A DNA stretch of 42,508 bases from a virus (IMGVR_UViG_3300046660_000087:1-42508), one strand, 5' to 3'. Counted from the first letter of the stretch, positions 6,746 to 14,754 are shown. Translations and numbers: made by a program. Notes: generated from the sequence alone by a model not told the origin.

Positions 6746-8409
6746 TGACAGAAAGCGAGTTCCTTCACAAGGAGCCGTGCCCTAAGTGTGGCAGCCGGGA
6801 CAACCTGGCTCGCTACACCGATGGTCACGCCCACTGTTTCACTCAAGGGTGCAAGCACCGGGAGCCGCCCACAGACGGAACAGTGCAAGAGTACACCCCT
6901 CAGACCACAGGGAGAAAAGTGGCCAAGGATTTGATTTTGGATGGTGAGGTCCGCGCACTGCCTAAGCGCAAGCTCACAGAAGAAACCTGCAGGAAATTCG
7001 GGTACACCGTTGGGACCAGCAGCAGGGGCAACACGGTTCAACTCGCTCCGTACTTCGATGGGAACACCCTAGTTGCCCAGAAGATGCGTGATGCGGAGAA
7101 GAACTTCGTCACCCTCGGGGACTTCAAGAACGCTGGCCTCTTCGGTCAACAGCTCTGGAGAGATGGCGGGAAGAAGGTAGTCATCACGGAAGGCGAGATT
7201 GACTGCATGACCGTGAGCCAGCTTCAGGGTAACAAGTGGCCTGTAGTCTCGGTCCCTAACGGGGCTCAGGGCGCAGCCAAGGCCCTGAAGAAGCACCTCG
7301 AATGGCTGGAGCAGTTTGAGGAAGTCGTTCTGATGTTCGATATGGACGACCCAGGCAAGGAGGCGATGGCTGAATGTGCTTCCCTGTTCACTCCAGGTAA
7401 GTGCAAGCTAGCCTCACTGCCCCTGAAGGACCCCAATGAGATGCTGCTGGCTGGCCGTGGCGCTGAAGTCATTGACGCCATCTGGGGTGCCAAGAGCTAT
7501 AAGCCTGATGGCATTGTGTCCATCGCTGACCTTCGCCCTAAGCTCTCCAAGCCTATCGAGTGGGGCCTTAGCTGGCCCTGGGAGGCGCTGACTGATGCCA
7601 CTTACGGTATCCGAGAGGATGAGATGTATGCCCTCGGGGCTGGCACTGGGATGGGCAAGAGCGAGATTTGGAAGGAGGTCATGGTCCACCTGGTGGAGAA
7701 GCACGGCCAGAAGGTGGGGGGCATCTTCCTCGAAGAGACTCCTGAGCACACCGTTCGCTGCCTCGCAGGTAAGGCTCAGTCCAAGCGGTTCCACGTCCCC
7801 GATGCTGGATGGACTGAAGAGGAGTTTGAGAAGGCAGTAGATGAGCTCGATGCTTCACAGTCGGTGTTCCTCTACGACCACTTCGGGCACACGGACTATG
7901 ACACCGTGAAGGCCCGTATCCGGTTCATGGTGGTCTCGCTGGGCTGCAAGCATATCTTCCTCGACCACGTTACTGCGCTCGCTTCTGGGGCCCGTGAGAT
8001 GGACGAGAGGAAGGAGCTTGAGTACATCATGACTGACCTCGCCTCGATGCTCCGCGAGCTTCACTTCACGCTCTACTTCATCTCCCACCTGAACACCCCC
8101 GAAGGCAAGCCCCACGAGGAAGGCGGTCGGGTAATGATCCGCCACTTCAAGGGGTCCCGTGCGATTGGCCAGTGGTCCAGCTTCATGTTCGGCCTTGAGC
8201 GCAATCAGCAGGAGGAAGACGAGAAGCTCCGCCATGTGTCACTGCTGCGAATCCTGAAGGACCGCTATACGGGCCAAGGGACTGGCACCGTGATTCCGCT
8301 GGGGTATGACACGGAGACCGGAAGGCTGAAGCAGTTGGATAGCAACCCGTTTGACGATGAGACCCCAGAGGGCAAGCAGCCTCAGTGGGATGAAGACTCA
8401 CCTTTCTAA
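6745..8409 (+). CDS. DNA primase-helicase (T7 gp4 type)
   Basis: A 554-residue bifunctional protein, close to T7 gp4A (566). The N-terminal zinc-binding domain has C12, C15, C31 and C36 (CPKC and HCFTQGC), the TOPRIM primase core shows ITEGEID and MFDMDDPG, and the RecA-like helicase has a Walker A loop GAGTGMGKS with K305. It forms a hexamer that unwinds DNA and makes primers at the fork, working with the polymerase at 9320 and the ssDNA-binding protein. The zinc domain present in full suggests a 4A-type protein. Confidence 0.97.
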   Translation: MTESEFLHKEPCPKCGSRDNLARYTDGHAHCFTQGCKHREPPTDGTVQEYTPQTTGRKVAKDLILDGEVRALPKRKLTEETCRKFGYTVGTSSRGNTVQLAPYFDGNTLVAQKMRDAEKNFVTLGDFKNAGLFGQQLWRDGGKKVVITEGEIDCMTVSQLQGNKWPVVSVPNGAQGAAKALKKHLEWLEQFEEVVLMFDMDDPGKEAMAECASLFTPGKCKLASLPLKDPNEMLLAGRGAEVIDAIWGAKSYKPDGIVSIADLRPKLSKPIEWGLSWPWEALTDATYGIREDEMYALGAGTGMGKSEIWKEVMVHLVEKHGQKVGGIFLEETPEHTVRCLAGKAQSKRFHVPDAGWTEEEFEKAVDELDASQSVFLYDHFGHTDYDTVKARIRFMVVSLGCKHIFLDHVTALASGAREMDERKELEYIMTDLASMLRELHFTLYFISHLNTPEGKPHEEGGRVMIRHFKGSRAIGQWSSFMFGLERNQQEEDEKLRHVSLLRILKDRYTGQGTGTVIPLGYDTETGRLKQLDSNPFDDETPEGKQPQWDEDSPF

Positions 8410-8415
8410 GGATCA

Positions 8416-8850
8416 ATGCAGCGCATCTACAGCAGAACCGGCCTAGAACTCACGAAGCAATTTGAGGGTGTCAGGCTGACTGCCTACCAAGACTCGGTAG
8501 GCGTATGGACCATCGGCTATGGCCACACTGGTCCTGATGTAGCCCCAGGTAAGACCATCTCTCAAGCGCAAGCTGACACCATCCTGATGAAGGACATCGC
8601 GCGCTTCGAGGATGGAGTCAACAAGCTCGTTAAAACCTCACTCACGCAGAACCAGTTCGATGCCTTAGTGGACTTCTCCTTCAACCTTGGGCTAGGCAAT
8701 CTGGGTAGCTCCACGCTGCTCAAGAAGCTCAACGCTGGGGACTACAAAGAGGCAGCAGAAGAGTTCCTGAGGTGGGACAAGGCTGGCGGGAAGGCTCTCG
8801 CTGGGCTGACTAAGCGAAGGGCCGCAGAGCGTGCTCTGTTCCTGAGCTAA
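8416..8850 (+). CDS. Endolysin, GH24 muramidase
   Basis: A 144-residue lysozyme that cuts the glycan strands of peptidoglycan. The GH24 triad with its normal spacing is E17 (QFEGVRL), D26 (YQDSVG) and T32 (WTIGYGHT). The C-terminal part (LTQNQFDALVDFSFNLG, RRAAERALF) is typical. There is no clear signal-anchor, so it needs a holin. AAGGA lies just before the ATG. It stands between helicase and polymerase rather than with the holin at 34475. Its codons for VKTSLTQ form a near-perfect phage promoter motif. Confidence 0.95.
   Translation: MQRIYSRTGLELTKQFEGVRLTAYQDSVGVWTIGYGHTGPDVAPGKTISQAQADTILMKDIARFEDGVNKLVKTSLTQNQFDALVDFSFNLGLGNLGSSTLLKKLNAGDYKEAAEEFLRWDKAGGKALAGLTKRRAAERALFLS
8631..8649 (+). 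promoter_or_regulatory. Phage RNA polymerase promoter motif, copy 3 (inside endolysin gene)
   Basis: Reads TAAAACCTCACTCACGCAG, one mismatch in 19 to the consensus, although it lies fully inside the endolysin coding region. It would feed the genes from 8931 onward, with a terminator at 8872 in between. Confidence 0.6.
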
Positions 8851-8871
8851 GCAACACACAAGCAAGTACAC

Positions 8872-8904
8872 AAGGGCTGCCTTCGGGTGGCCCTTTTCAT
8901 TTTC
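8872..8904 (+). terminator. Rho-independent terminator after endolysin
   Basis: A 10-bp stem (AAGGGCTGCC with GGTGGCCCTT, two G-U pairs) closed by a UUCG tetraloop and followed by TTCATTTTC. It separates the helicase/endolysin unit from the polymerase unit. Confidence 0.75.
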
Positions 8905-8930
8905 TAAAGCTACTCGATAGGGAGAGCGCG

Positions 8931-9323
8931 ATGCACCAACACAACACGAATCCTCTTGAAGTTTCACCGCGTGAAGCGTGGCTAGAAATTCAATGCCAGA
9001 AGTTGAAGGCTGAGAACGACTATCTCAAGCAGGCACAAGGTCACCGCTATTCCATGATGGAGCCTCCCGAGACCCTCTACGTGGAGCGGTACGTCAACGT
9101 ACTCCAGCTTGCTGCTGAGGTTCGCATGACCAACCAGAACTTCAATACCCCTGGCCTGCATGTGATGGCGCGCATGTACAGCGAAGACCCTGGAACGGCA
9201 AGCCTCCGCTACTACGTGTCTGACCTGGAAATGCTCACCACCCGTGACCGCTCGGCCATCGTGGTGGAAATGCACCGCAAGCTGGTCATGGATATTGGCC
9301 GCCACCTTTGGGATGGCAAATGA
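8931..9323 (+). CDS. Hypothetical protein, 130 aa, upstream of DNA polymerase
   Basis: Not recognised. It has a good ribosome binding site (GGGAG) and a short helical N-terminus (LEIQCQKLKAENDYLKQ, coiled-coil-like), followed by a mixed domain. The stop overlaps the polymerase start as ATGA, so the two are translated together, and a replication-related role is possible by context only. Confidence 0.75.
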   Translation: MHQHNTNPLEVSPREAWLEIQCQKLKAENDYLKQAQGHRYSMMEPPETLYVERYVNVLQLAAEVRMTNQNFNTPGLHVMARMYSEDPGTASLRYYVSDLEMLTTRDRSAIVVEMHRKLVMDIGRHLWDGK

Positions 9324-11212
9324 GGCTAGTTAGCGACATCGAATCCGATGGCCTCCTAGATGACATCACCAAGATTCACATGATTGTCCATCGGGACATC
9401 GACACTGGGCAGGTCCATATCTTCAACTCAGTGGACCCCATGCGGACCATCGAGATGGGTCTAGCGATGGCTGAGGCTGCGGACCTCACGGTATGGCACA
9501 ACGGAATCTCCTACGACATCCCTGCCATCCAGAAGCTCTACCCTCAGTTCAAGCTCAGCCCCGCCAAGGTTATCGATACGCTGGTCTATGCGCGCCTCGT
9601 GTACCCGGAGCTCTGGGACATTGACACCAAGCTCTACGAGAAGGGCAAGCTCCCCGGCAACCTCCGCAAGAGGCAGTCACTGGAAGCCTGGGGATACCGC
9701 TTAGGGGACTACAAGGGTGACTATGAAGGTGACCCTGAGATTGCAGACCTGACCGAGCGTAAGCGCCGCAGGTGGGAACGCTGGAACCAAGCGATGCAGG
9801 ACTATTGCGTTCAGGACACTGGCGTGACCCTGAAGCTGTTCCAGAAGCTGGAGAGTAAGGAGTACGCGCAGGAAGCTATCGACATCGAGCATGGTGTCGC
9901 TTGGGTCCTCTCACGGCAAGAGCGCTATGGGTTTGCTTTCGATAAGGAAGCTGCAGCCCGTCTATTGGCCATGCTGGTAAAGGAGAAGTTGAGACTCGAA
10001 GAGGAGCTCACGACAGTCTTCAAGCCAATCTGGATGCGCGATGGGAAGGTCTTCACCCCCAAGCGGGCAGACAAGAAGCGAGGGTATGAGGCTGGCGTTC
10101 CGTTCCAGAAGATCAAGCTCACTGAGTTCAATCCTGGGTCCCGTGACCACATCGCACTGTGGCTCAAGCGGATGTACGGCTGGAAGCCTGAAGAGTTCGG
10201 CAAGGACGGCAAGCCCACGGTGGATGAAACCATCCTGAACGGCCTCCCGTATCCCGAAGCGAAGCTCCTCCAGAAGTACCTGATGGTGGGCAAGCGTCTT
10301 GGCCAGTTGGCTGAGGGGAAGGAAGCGTGGCTTAAGAACGAGAAGAACGGGCGAATGCACGGCTCGGTCAACTCAAATGGCGCAGTGACCAGGCGGATGA
10401 CCCACAGCCGCCCCAACATGGCTCAGGTGCCTGCCAGCTACTCACCCTATGGGCATGAGTGCAGAGCGCTGTTCGTGGCCACTAAGGGCAAGGTCCTCGT
10501 GGGTGCTGATGCTGCAGCTCTTGAGCTTAGAGACCTCGCTGGATACATGGCTGCCTATGACGGTGGCGAGTATGTGAAGGTGGTTCTCGAAGGGGACAAG
10601 AGCAAAGGCACTGACATCCACTCGGTCAACGCTAGGGCTCTCGGACTGGACCCAAAGGGGACCTACTTCGATGGCGAGAGTGGCCGTGATATTGCGAAGA
10701 CCTGGTTCTACGCATTTATCTACGGAGCGGGTGACGAGAAGCTCGGATTCATTACCACGAGGACCAAAGGTGCCAAGGCAAGAGCAGCGGGCAAGAAGAG
10801 CCGCGCTGACTTCATGCGCAACCTCCCAGCACTAGGCAAGCTCGTTGAGCGAGTCAAGAAGGCGGTCAAGGAGCGTGGCTATCTGAAAGGCCTGGATGGC
10901 TGCATCCTTCACATCCGCTCGCAGCACTCAGCACTCAACACCCTACTGCAGTCCGCTGGAGCAATCCAAATGAAAAAGGCCCTGTGCATTCTCGATGCTG
11001 ACATTCAAGCATTGGGTCTCGTTCCGGGAATCCACTATGAGTTCGTGGCAAATGTTCACGATGAATGGCAAATCGAATGCGATGAAGAACACGGTGAAAC
11101 GATTGGGAAGCTGGCTGTCCAAGCTATCCGTAAAGCAGGCGAGTACTTCAAGTTCAAGTGCCCCCTCGATGGGGAATACGGAATCGGAAGGAACTGGTCA
11201 GAGACTCACTGA
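9320..11212 (+). CDS. DNA polymerase, family A (T7 gp5 type)
   Basis: A 630-residue replicative polymerase with 3'-5' proofreading. Exonuclease motif I is at the very start (VSDIESDG, D6 and E8). Polymerase motif A is GADAAALELRDLAGYMA, motif B is RDIAKTWFYAFIYGAGDEKLG, and motif C is HDE at residues 580-582. The ATG at 9320 gives the same N-terminus as T7 gp5 (MIVSDIEA); a TTG at 9308 is less likely. The protein is about 74 residues shorter than T7 gp5 (704). The thumb segment that binds thioredoxin in T7 is shortened here (between LEEELTTVF and NPGSRDHI). Confidence 0.97.
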   Translation: MRLVSDIESDGLLDDITKIHMIVHRDIDTGQVHIFNSVDPMRTIEMGLAMAEAADLTVWHNGISYDIPAIQKLYPQFKLSPAKVIDTLVYARLVYPELWDIDTKLYEKGKLPGNLRKRQSLEAWGYRLGDYKGDYEGDPEIADLTERKRRRWERWNQAMQDYCVQDTGVTLKLFQKLESKEYAQEAIDIEHGVAWVLSRQERYGFAFDKEAAARLLAMLVKEKLRLEEELTTVFKPIWMRDGKVFTPKRADKKRGYEAGVPFQKIKLTEFNPGSRDHIALWLKRMYGWKPEEFGKDGKPTVDETILNGLPYPEAKLLQKYLMVGKRLGQLAEGKEAWLKNEKNGRMHGSVNSNGAVTRRMTHSRPNMAQVPASYSPYGHECRALFVATKGKVLVGADAAALELRDLAGYMAAYDGGEYVKVVLEGDKSKGTDIHSVNARALGLDPKGTYFDGESGRDIAKTWFYAFIYGAGDEKLGFITTRTKGAKARAAGKKSRADFMRNLPALGKLVERVKKAVKERGYLKGLDGCILHIRSQHSALNTLLQSAGAIQMKKALCILDADIQALGLVPGIHYEFVANVHDEWQIECDEEHGETIGKLAVQAIRKAGEYFKFKCPLDGEYGIGRNWSETH

Positions 11213-11399
11213 GGTCATCCAGCGGGCTCACAACGGGGGCTTCAGTCTCCAGAACGACTATGCCCGCACGAACGCACAGGTGGTGGCTATGGCTGCCTCC
11301 TGCGGGTACATCACTACGGAGGCCAAGCGGGGTTCGTTTGGTCGCAAATGGTTAGCCACCCGGAAGGGCAAAGCGTATCTGGAGGTGAACGATGTTTGA
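11169..11399 (+). CDS. Small hypothetical protein, 76 aa
   Basis: Not recognised. It overlaps the last 44 bases of the polymerase gene. The ATG at 11169 is the best candidate, but no clear ribosome binding site is seen, so the true start may lie further in. The C-terminal half (KRGSFGRKWLATRKGKAYL) looks like the wing of a small DNA-binding fold, an impression only. It overlaps the next start. Confidence 0.6.
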   Translation: MGNTESEGTGQRLTEVIQRAHNGGFSLQNDYARTNAQVVAMAASCGYITTEAKRGSFGRKWLATRKGKAYLEVNDV

Positions 11400-11727
11400 C
11401 GAGTGGGAACACCCGGTCCTGTACTGGCTGCAGTGGCCCGTAATCATTGCTCTGTGCATCTTCGGGATGGTGAAGTGTACTCAGTGGGATGATGCACGGC
11501 CATCCACGATTGCAGCGCGCGCGGCTGAAGCTGCTCAAGAGAAGGCCGATGCAACACCCCATGTCATCCGTGAGGCCGATGGCTGCAAGGTGTACGCCTT
11601 CAAAGCGGAAGGTCGCTACCACTACTTCACGCGCTGCCCCGACTCGAAGACTTCCACGGAATCCTCTTGGACAGAGCGGCATGGGAAGTCCACCGTGACC
11701 AAAACCGAAACCATTGAGGGGAAGTGA
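11392..11727 (+). CDS. Membrane-anchored hypothetical protein, 111 aa
   Basis: One transmembrane helix near the N-terminus (about residues 10-27, YWLQWPVIIALCIFGMV), then an Ala-rich linker and a soluble domain with two Cys (DGCKVYAF, YFTRC). It has a strong ribosome binding site (GGAGG). Placed directly before the spanin genes, it may take part in lysis, for example as a second holin-like or regulatory protein, but it lacks a recognised holin pattern. Confidence 0.7.
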   Translation: MFDEWEHPVLYWLQWPVIIALCIFGMVKCTQWDDARPSTIAARAAEAAQEKADATPHVIREADGCKVYAFKAEGRYHYFTRCPDSKTSTESSWTERHGKSTVTKTETIEGK

Positions 11728-12200
11728 TGTTCGGAATCTCCACATCCATCGCAAAGTACATCGGCATTGCCCTCGTGGTCATCTTCCTGGGCTTCCTTTC
11801 GTACTTCGCTATCCACACCTTCACCTCCACAGTGAAACAGAACGGCCAACTGCAGGCAACCAACGTGACCCTGCACGCTGACGCAGCGAAGGCTTCGAGT
11901 GCTACTGAAGTGGCCGTGAAGAAGCTGGACCAACTGGACAACATCATTCAACAGAAGGCGAAAGATGAACAAGCGATTCACAAAGACAACCGCGCATTTA
12001 CCACGCAACGGCAAGCCCTTGAGAAGCAGGACTCTGGACTTGCTGCTTGGTCTAGTGTTCCTGTGCCTCCTGCTGTCATTAGCAGCCTGTGTCAGCGCAC
12101 CGCAGTCCGAAGCCCCGATTGTCACCGAGACCAAGACACTGCAAATCCCCAAAGCTCTGACAGCTCGGACTCAGGCAGCGATGTGCAAGCTGGGAACTAA
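11727..12200 (+). CDS. Rz: i-spanin (Rz-like inner membrane subunit)
   Basis: A protein of 157 residues with an N-terminal signal-anchor helix (about residues 9-30, IGIALVVIFLGFLSYFAI) followed by a long periplasmic alpha-helical/coiled-coil region (about 40-110). This is the Rz plan. With Rz1 it joins inner and outer membranes and fuses them in the last step of lysis. Recognition rests on the topology and on the lipoprotein gene embedded in the +1 frame. ATG at 11727 overlaps the previous stop (GTGATG); a GTG three bases earlier is possible. Confidence 0.8.
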   Translation: MFGISTSIAKYIGIALVVIFLGFLSYFAIHTFTSTVKQNGQLQATNVTLHADAAKASSATEVAVKKLDQLDNIIQQKAKDEQAIHKDNRAFTTQRQALEKQDSGLAAWSSVPVPPAVISSLCQRTAVRSPDCHRDQDTANPQSSDSSDSGSDVQAGN

Positions 12201-12297
12201 CGGGAGCCTGGTGGACTGCATCAAGGCGTATGACAACCAACTCAATTCCTGCAATGCCGATAAGGCCAGGATTGAGGAGTATCAAGTTGAACACTGA
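11965..12297 (+). CDS. Rz1: o-spanin (Rz1-like outer membrane lipoprotein)
   Basis: Begins inside the Rz gene in another frame, overlaps it by 236 bases and runs 97 bases past its end. The 110-residue precursor has a hydrophobic signal (about residues 24-41) ending in the lipobox L39-A40-A41-C42, so the mature lipoprotein starts at C42. The embedded or overlapping lipoprotein frame is the hallmark of Rz/Rz1 pairs. Mature length (69) is longer than the lambda Rz1 (40). An AAGGCGAAAG stretch serves as ribosome binding site. Confidence 0.8.
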   Translation: MNKRFTKTTAHLPRNGKPLRSRTLDLLLGLVFLCLLLSLAACVSAPQSEAPIVTETKTLQIPKALTARTQAAMCKLGTNGSLVDCIKAYDNQLNSCNADKARIEEYQVEH

Positions 12298-12484
12298 ACA
12301 AGTCCTCGCATTCCACACCCAAGAGCTCCTCGAAGCTCACCGTCAGCTCACCATCGCTGGCGTCATCACTCACCTGAACGGACAGCCGCTCACCATCAGC
12401 CAACGCTGTGCAATCGCACGGGAAGCGCTGGTGGCCTGGGGATGCGCTAAGTCTGTTCTCACGAAGGCTATGCAAAAACAATGA
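12287..12484 (+). CDS. Small hypothetical protein, 65 aa (TTG start)
   Basis: Not recognised. The TTG at 12287 is preferred because GAGGAG lies seven bases upstream; the in-frame ATG at 12230 would overlap Rz1 more deeply. The product seems helical. It ends in an ATGA overlap with the next gene. Confidence 0.55.
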   Translation: MNTEQVLAFHTQELLEAHRQLTIAGVITHLNGQPLTISQRCAIAREALVAWGCAKSVLTKAMQKQ

Positions 12485-12606
12485 AAAACATGTTCATCAA
12501 GTTCCGTGAAAGCCTGGCCTATGACGCCTTCGCGGGTATCGGGATTGGCTACTGGACCCATGAGGTCTTCTCCTATCTGCTTGGTCTTGTCGGAGTTTCC
12601 TTCTAA
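12481..12606 (+). CDS. Tiny hypothetical protein, 41 aa
   Basis: Not recognised. The second half is hydrophobic and Gly-rich (GIGIGYWTHEVFSYLLGLVGV), possibly one membrane-spanning stretch interrupted by His and Glu. ATGA overlap with the gene before and TAATG overlap with the gene after support it as real. Confidence 0.55.
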   Translation: MKNMFIKFRESLAYDAFAGIGIGYWTHEVFSYLLGLVGVSF

Positions 12607-13199
12607 TGAACCTCTTCCAACAATTCGAAGAAATCCTCAGCAAGCTAAAGGCCGCAGGAGTTACGGGAGCCCTTATCGCGGGAGGTGCCTGCCGTGACCA
12701 CATCCTGGGCAAGCCAGTGAAGGACATTGATGTGTTCGTGCCCGACCAGGAGAACATCGAGATGAAACTGGGGGCAGCCTTTGGGCACCTCCATGTGAAT
12801 CCAATCATCGCTGCTGAGTACGCTGGTGCTGGCGGTGAGGTTGACCATGTGTACGAGATTGGCTTCGGGGATGACCCCTTTGGGGAAGCTCACATCCCCG
12901 TGCAGGTCATCGTGCTGGCACAGGGGCTGGACCCGATTGAGCGCGCACGGCACCATGACTTCGGCATCTGCCAGGCGTGGTTCGAGCCTGCAACCACTGT
13001 GGGATTCACGGGCTGCATTTACGCGACCGAAGCGTTCCACTCGGACATGACAAACAAGGAATTCACGCTGGTCCATGTAGAGGATGAGCAGCAGTTCCAC
13101 CGCTCGATGCGGCGCTGGGCCCGCTTCAAGGAACGCTTCCAAGGCTTCGAGCTTCGGCTTCCTGAGAAGTACCAACTCTTTCACTACATCTACGCCTAA
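12606..13199 (+). CDS. Nucleotidyltransferase, polymerase-beta superfamily
   Basis: A 197-residue protein whose N-terminal part shows the nucleotidyltransferase signature: G26-G27, then CRD, then D40-x-D42 (KDIDVFV), which in this superfamily bind the metal and the incoming nucleotide. The GGxCRD...DxD arrangement is closest to tRNA-CCA/poly(A) polymerase-like enzymes. A third acidic residue is not obvious (the expected strand reads VQVIVL). It is followed after nine bases by an RNA-ligase-like gene, suggesting joint action on RNA ends (inference). Substrate unknown. Confidence 0.75.
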   Translation: MNLFQQFEEILSKLKAAGVTGALIAGGACRDHILGKPVKDIDVFVPDQENIEMKLGAAFGHLHVNPIIAAEYAGAGGEVDHVYEIGFGDDPFGEAHIPVQVIVLAQGLDPIERARHHDFGICQAWFEPATTVGFTGCIYATEAFHSDMTNKEFTLVHVEDEQQFHRSMRRWARFKERFQGFELRLPEKYQLFHYIYA

Positions 13200-13208
13200 G
13201 GAGGCCAC

Positions 13209-13823
13209 ATGGAATTCACTCCGTATCCGAAGACCCCGCGCCTTAAGCGGGACATCGTCATCACCGAGAAGCTGGACGGCACGAACGCCCAAGTGGTTAT
13301 CTCTTTCGAGCCCCTGGACTCCCGCTTTGGGGTCGATATGACGGATGTCATCGCGGTGAGGGAGTCCTCGCTCCCGCGTCACTCGTACTTCATGCGAGCA
13401 GGTTCCCGCACCCGCTGGATTACCCCAGGGAAGACCACGGACAACTACGGCTTCGCCCAGTGGTGCAAGGACAACGCCGACGAACTCTTCAAGCTAGGCG
13501 AAGGTCAGCACTTTGGCGAGTGGTACGGCCAAGGAATCCAACGCGGCTACGGTCTCGACCATCGGCGCTTTGCCCTGTTCAACACAGCCCGCTGGGGCGA
13601 GCACAACCCGAACACCCCGAAGTGCTGCGAAGTGGTCCCCGTTCTGGCAACGTGCGGAATGGAACACGTCAGCAACGTTATGGGGGCTTTCGGCGAGAAG
13701 GGGAGTATTGCTGTCCCTGGGTTCATGAAGCCCGAGGGCATCATCGTCTACCACACGGCCTCGAAGCAGAACTTCAAGGTGCTGTTCGAAAACGACCACC
13801 TGCCGAAGGGTGAGGCCTCTTGA
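13209..13823 (+). CDS. RNA ligase-like nucleotidyltransferase (minimal ATP-dependent ligase)
   Basis: A 204-residue protein with the motifs of the covalent nucleotidyltransferases: motif I EKLDGTN with nucleophile K21, a motif III-like FGEWYGQGI (about 101-110), motif IV PEGIIVY (175-181) and motif V FKVLF (189-193). Only the nucleotidyl-transfer domain is present, with no OB-fold or C-terminal RNA-binding domain, so it is smaller than T7 DNA ligase (359) and T4 Rnl2 (334). This favours an RNA ligase of the Rnl2-like minimal kind. A strong AGGAGG lies upstream. Its stop overlaps the TTG start of the exonuclease. Confidence 0.78.
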   Translation: MEFTPYPKTPRLKRDIVITEKLDGTNAQVVISFEPLDSRFGVDMTDVIAVRESSLPRHSYFMRAGSRTRWITPGKTTDNYGFAQWCKDNADELFKLGEGQHFGEWYGQGIQRGYGLDHRRFALFNTARWGEHNPNTPKCCEVVPVLATCGMEHVSNVMGAFGEKGSIAVPGFMKPEGIIVYHTASKQNFKVLFENDHLPKGEAS

Positions 13824-14611
13824 AGACCACGCTACTGATTGACGCCGACATCGTAGCCTTCAAGATTGCATCCATTTCCCAGAAGACCCATAAGTTCCAA
13901 GACGATGAAACCGGTGAGGTCATCGAGTGTACTGATGTGGACGACTGGGAGGAAGTCTACCCCCGTGTGGATGAACTCCTCGCTGAGTACCTGCAGAAGA
14001 CCAAGGCCGATGAGCTAATCATCTGCCTCTCCTGCCCCACTGAGGAAGGCTGGCGTAAAGCAATCTACCCAGAGTACAAGGCCAATCGGGACTACTCCAA
14101 GCGCCCGGTCTACCTCTCTGCGGTGAAGGACTACATGGCTGAGAAGTACCGCAGCTACCGCAAGCCCACGATGGAAGCAGACGACATCATGGGGATTCTC
14201 TCTACGCACCCCTCGTTGGTCCCAGGCCGGAAGATCACGGTATCAGAAGACAAGGACCTCGGGACTATCAACGGGTGGCTGTGGAACCCAGCGAAGGATT
14301 ACAAGCCGCGCTTCATCACCCCTGACATGGCGAACTACTTCCACATGTATCAGACCCTAGTGGGCGACACTACGGACAACTACAAAGGCTGCCCGGGGAT
14401 TGGGGATAAAAAGGCTACGGCCCTCCTTAACGCGTACATGAGTGAGGATGCACAGTTCGATTATCCCGGAGCCTGGAACGCAATCGTGGCCGCCTTTGTT
14501 AAGAAGGAACTGACCGAAGAGGATGCACTACTGCAGGCCCGAGTGGCCCGCATCTGCCGTGCTGATGACTACAACTTTAAGACTCAGGAAGTGATTCTGT
14601 GGAACCCGTAA
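13820..14611 (+). CDS. 5'-3' exonuclease (T7 gp6 type, FEN family)
   Basis: A 263-residue nuclease that removes RNA primers and degrades host DNA for nucleotides. Acidic metal-binding clusters of the FEN family are visible: LIDADIVAF (D8, D10), MEADDIMG, SEDKDLG and GDTTDNYKGCPGIGDKKA, the last being the H3TH DNA-binding region. T7 gp6 is 300 residues, so this is a compact version. It starts with TTG at 13820, overlapping the ligase stop, with GAAGGGTGAGG upstream. Confidence 0.93.
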   Translation: MKTTLLIDADIVAFKIASISQKTHKFQDDETGEVIECTDVDDWEEVYPRVDELLAEYLQKTKADELIICLSCPTEEGWRKAIYPEYKANRDYSKRPVYLSAVKDYMAEKYRSYRKPTMEADDIMGILSTHPSLVPGRKITVSEDKDLGTINGWLWNPAKDYKPRFITPDMANYFHMYQTLVGDTTDNYKGCPGIGDKKATALLNAYMSEDAQFDYPGAWNAIVAAFVKKELTEEDALLQARVARICRADDYNFKTQEVILWNP

Positions 14612-14754
14612 GTAAAGACCGTAAGACGTGCCTGGATTGCCTGCATGGCTTCATTGATGGGGATGGCGAGGTTCGCTGTTTCCTGCATGACCGTGAAGTG
14701 GTGCAGTGGTTCTCCACCCCAAAACAGTGCCTCGACTATAAGGACCAAGCCTGA
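14599..14754 (+). CDS. Small Cys-rich protein, 51 aa (GTG start)
   Basis: Not recognised. CLDC at residues 11-14 plus Cys at about 32 and 44 could bind one zinc ion. The GTG at 14599 has AGGAAG seven bases upstream, overlaps the end of the exonuclease gene, and the stop overlaps the next start as TGATG. The next protein begins with a similar Cys-rich segment, so the two may be related. Confidence 0.6.
   Translation: MEPVSKDRKTCLDCLHGFIDGDGEVRCFLHDREVVQWFSTPKQCLDYKDQA

Noticed and set aside
13209-13823. T7-type DNA ligase (gp1.3)
   Set aside because: The protein is only 204 residues with no OB-fold domain, and its motif spacing and length fit small RNA ligases better, though DNA sealing cannot be excluded.
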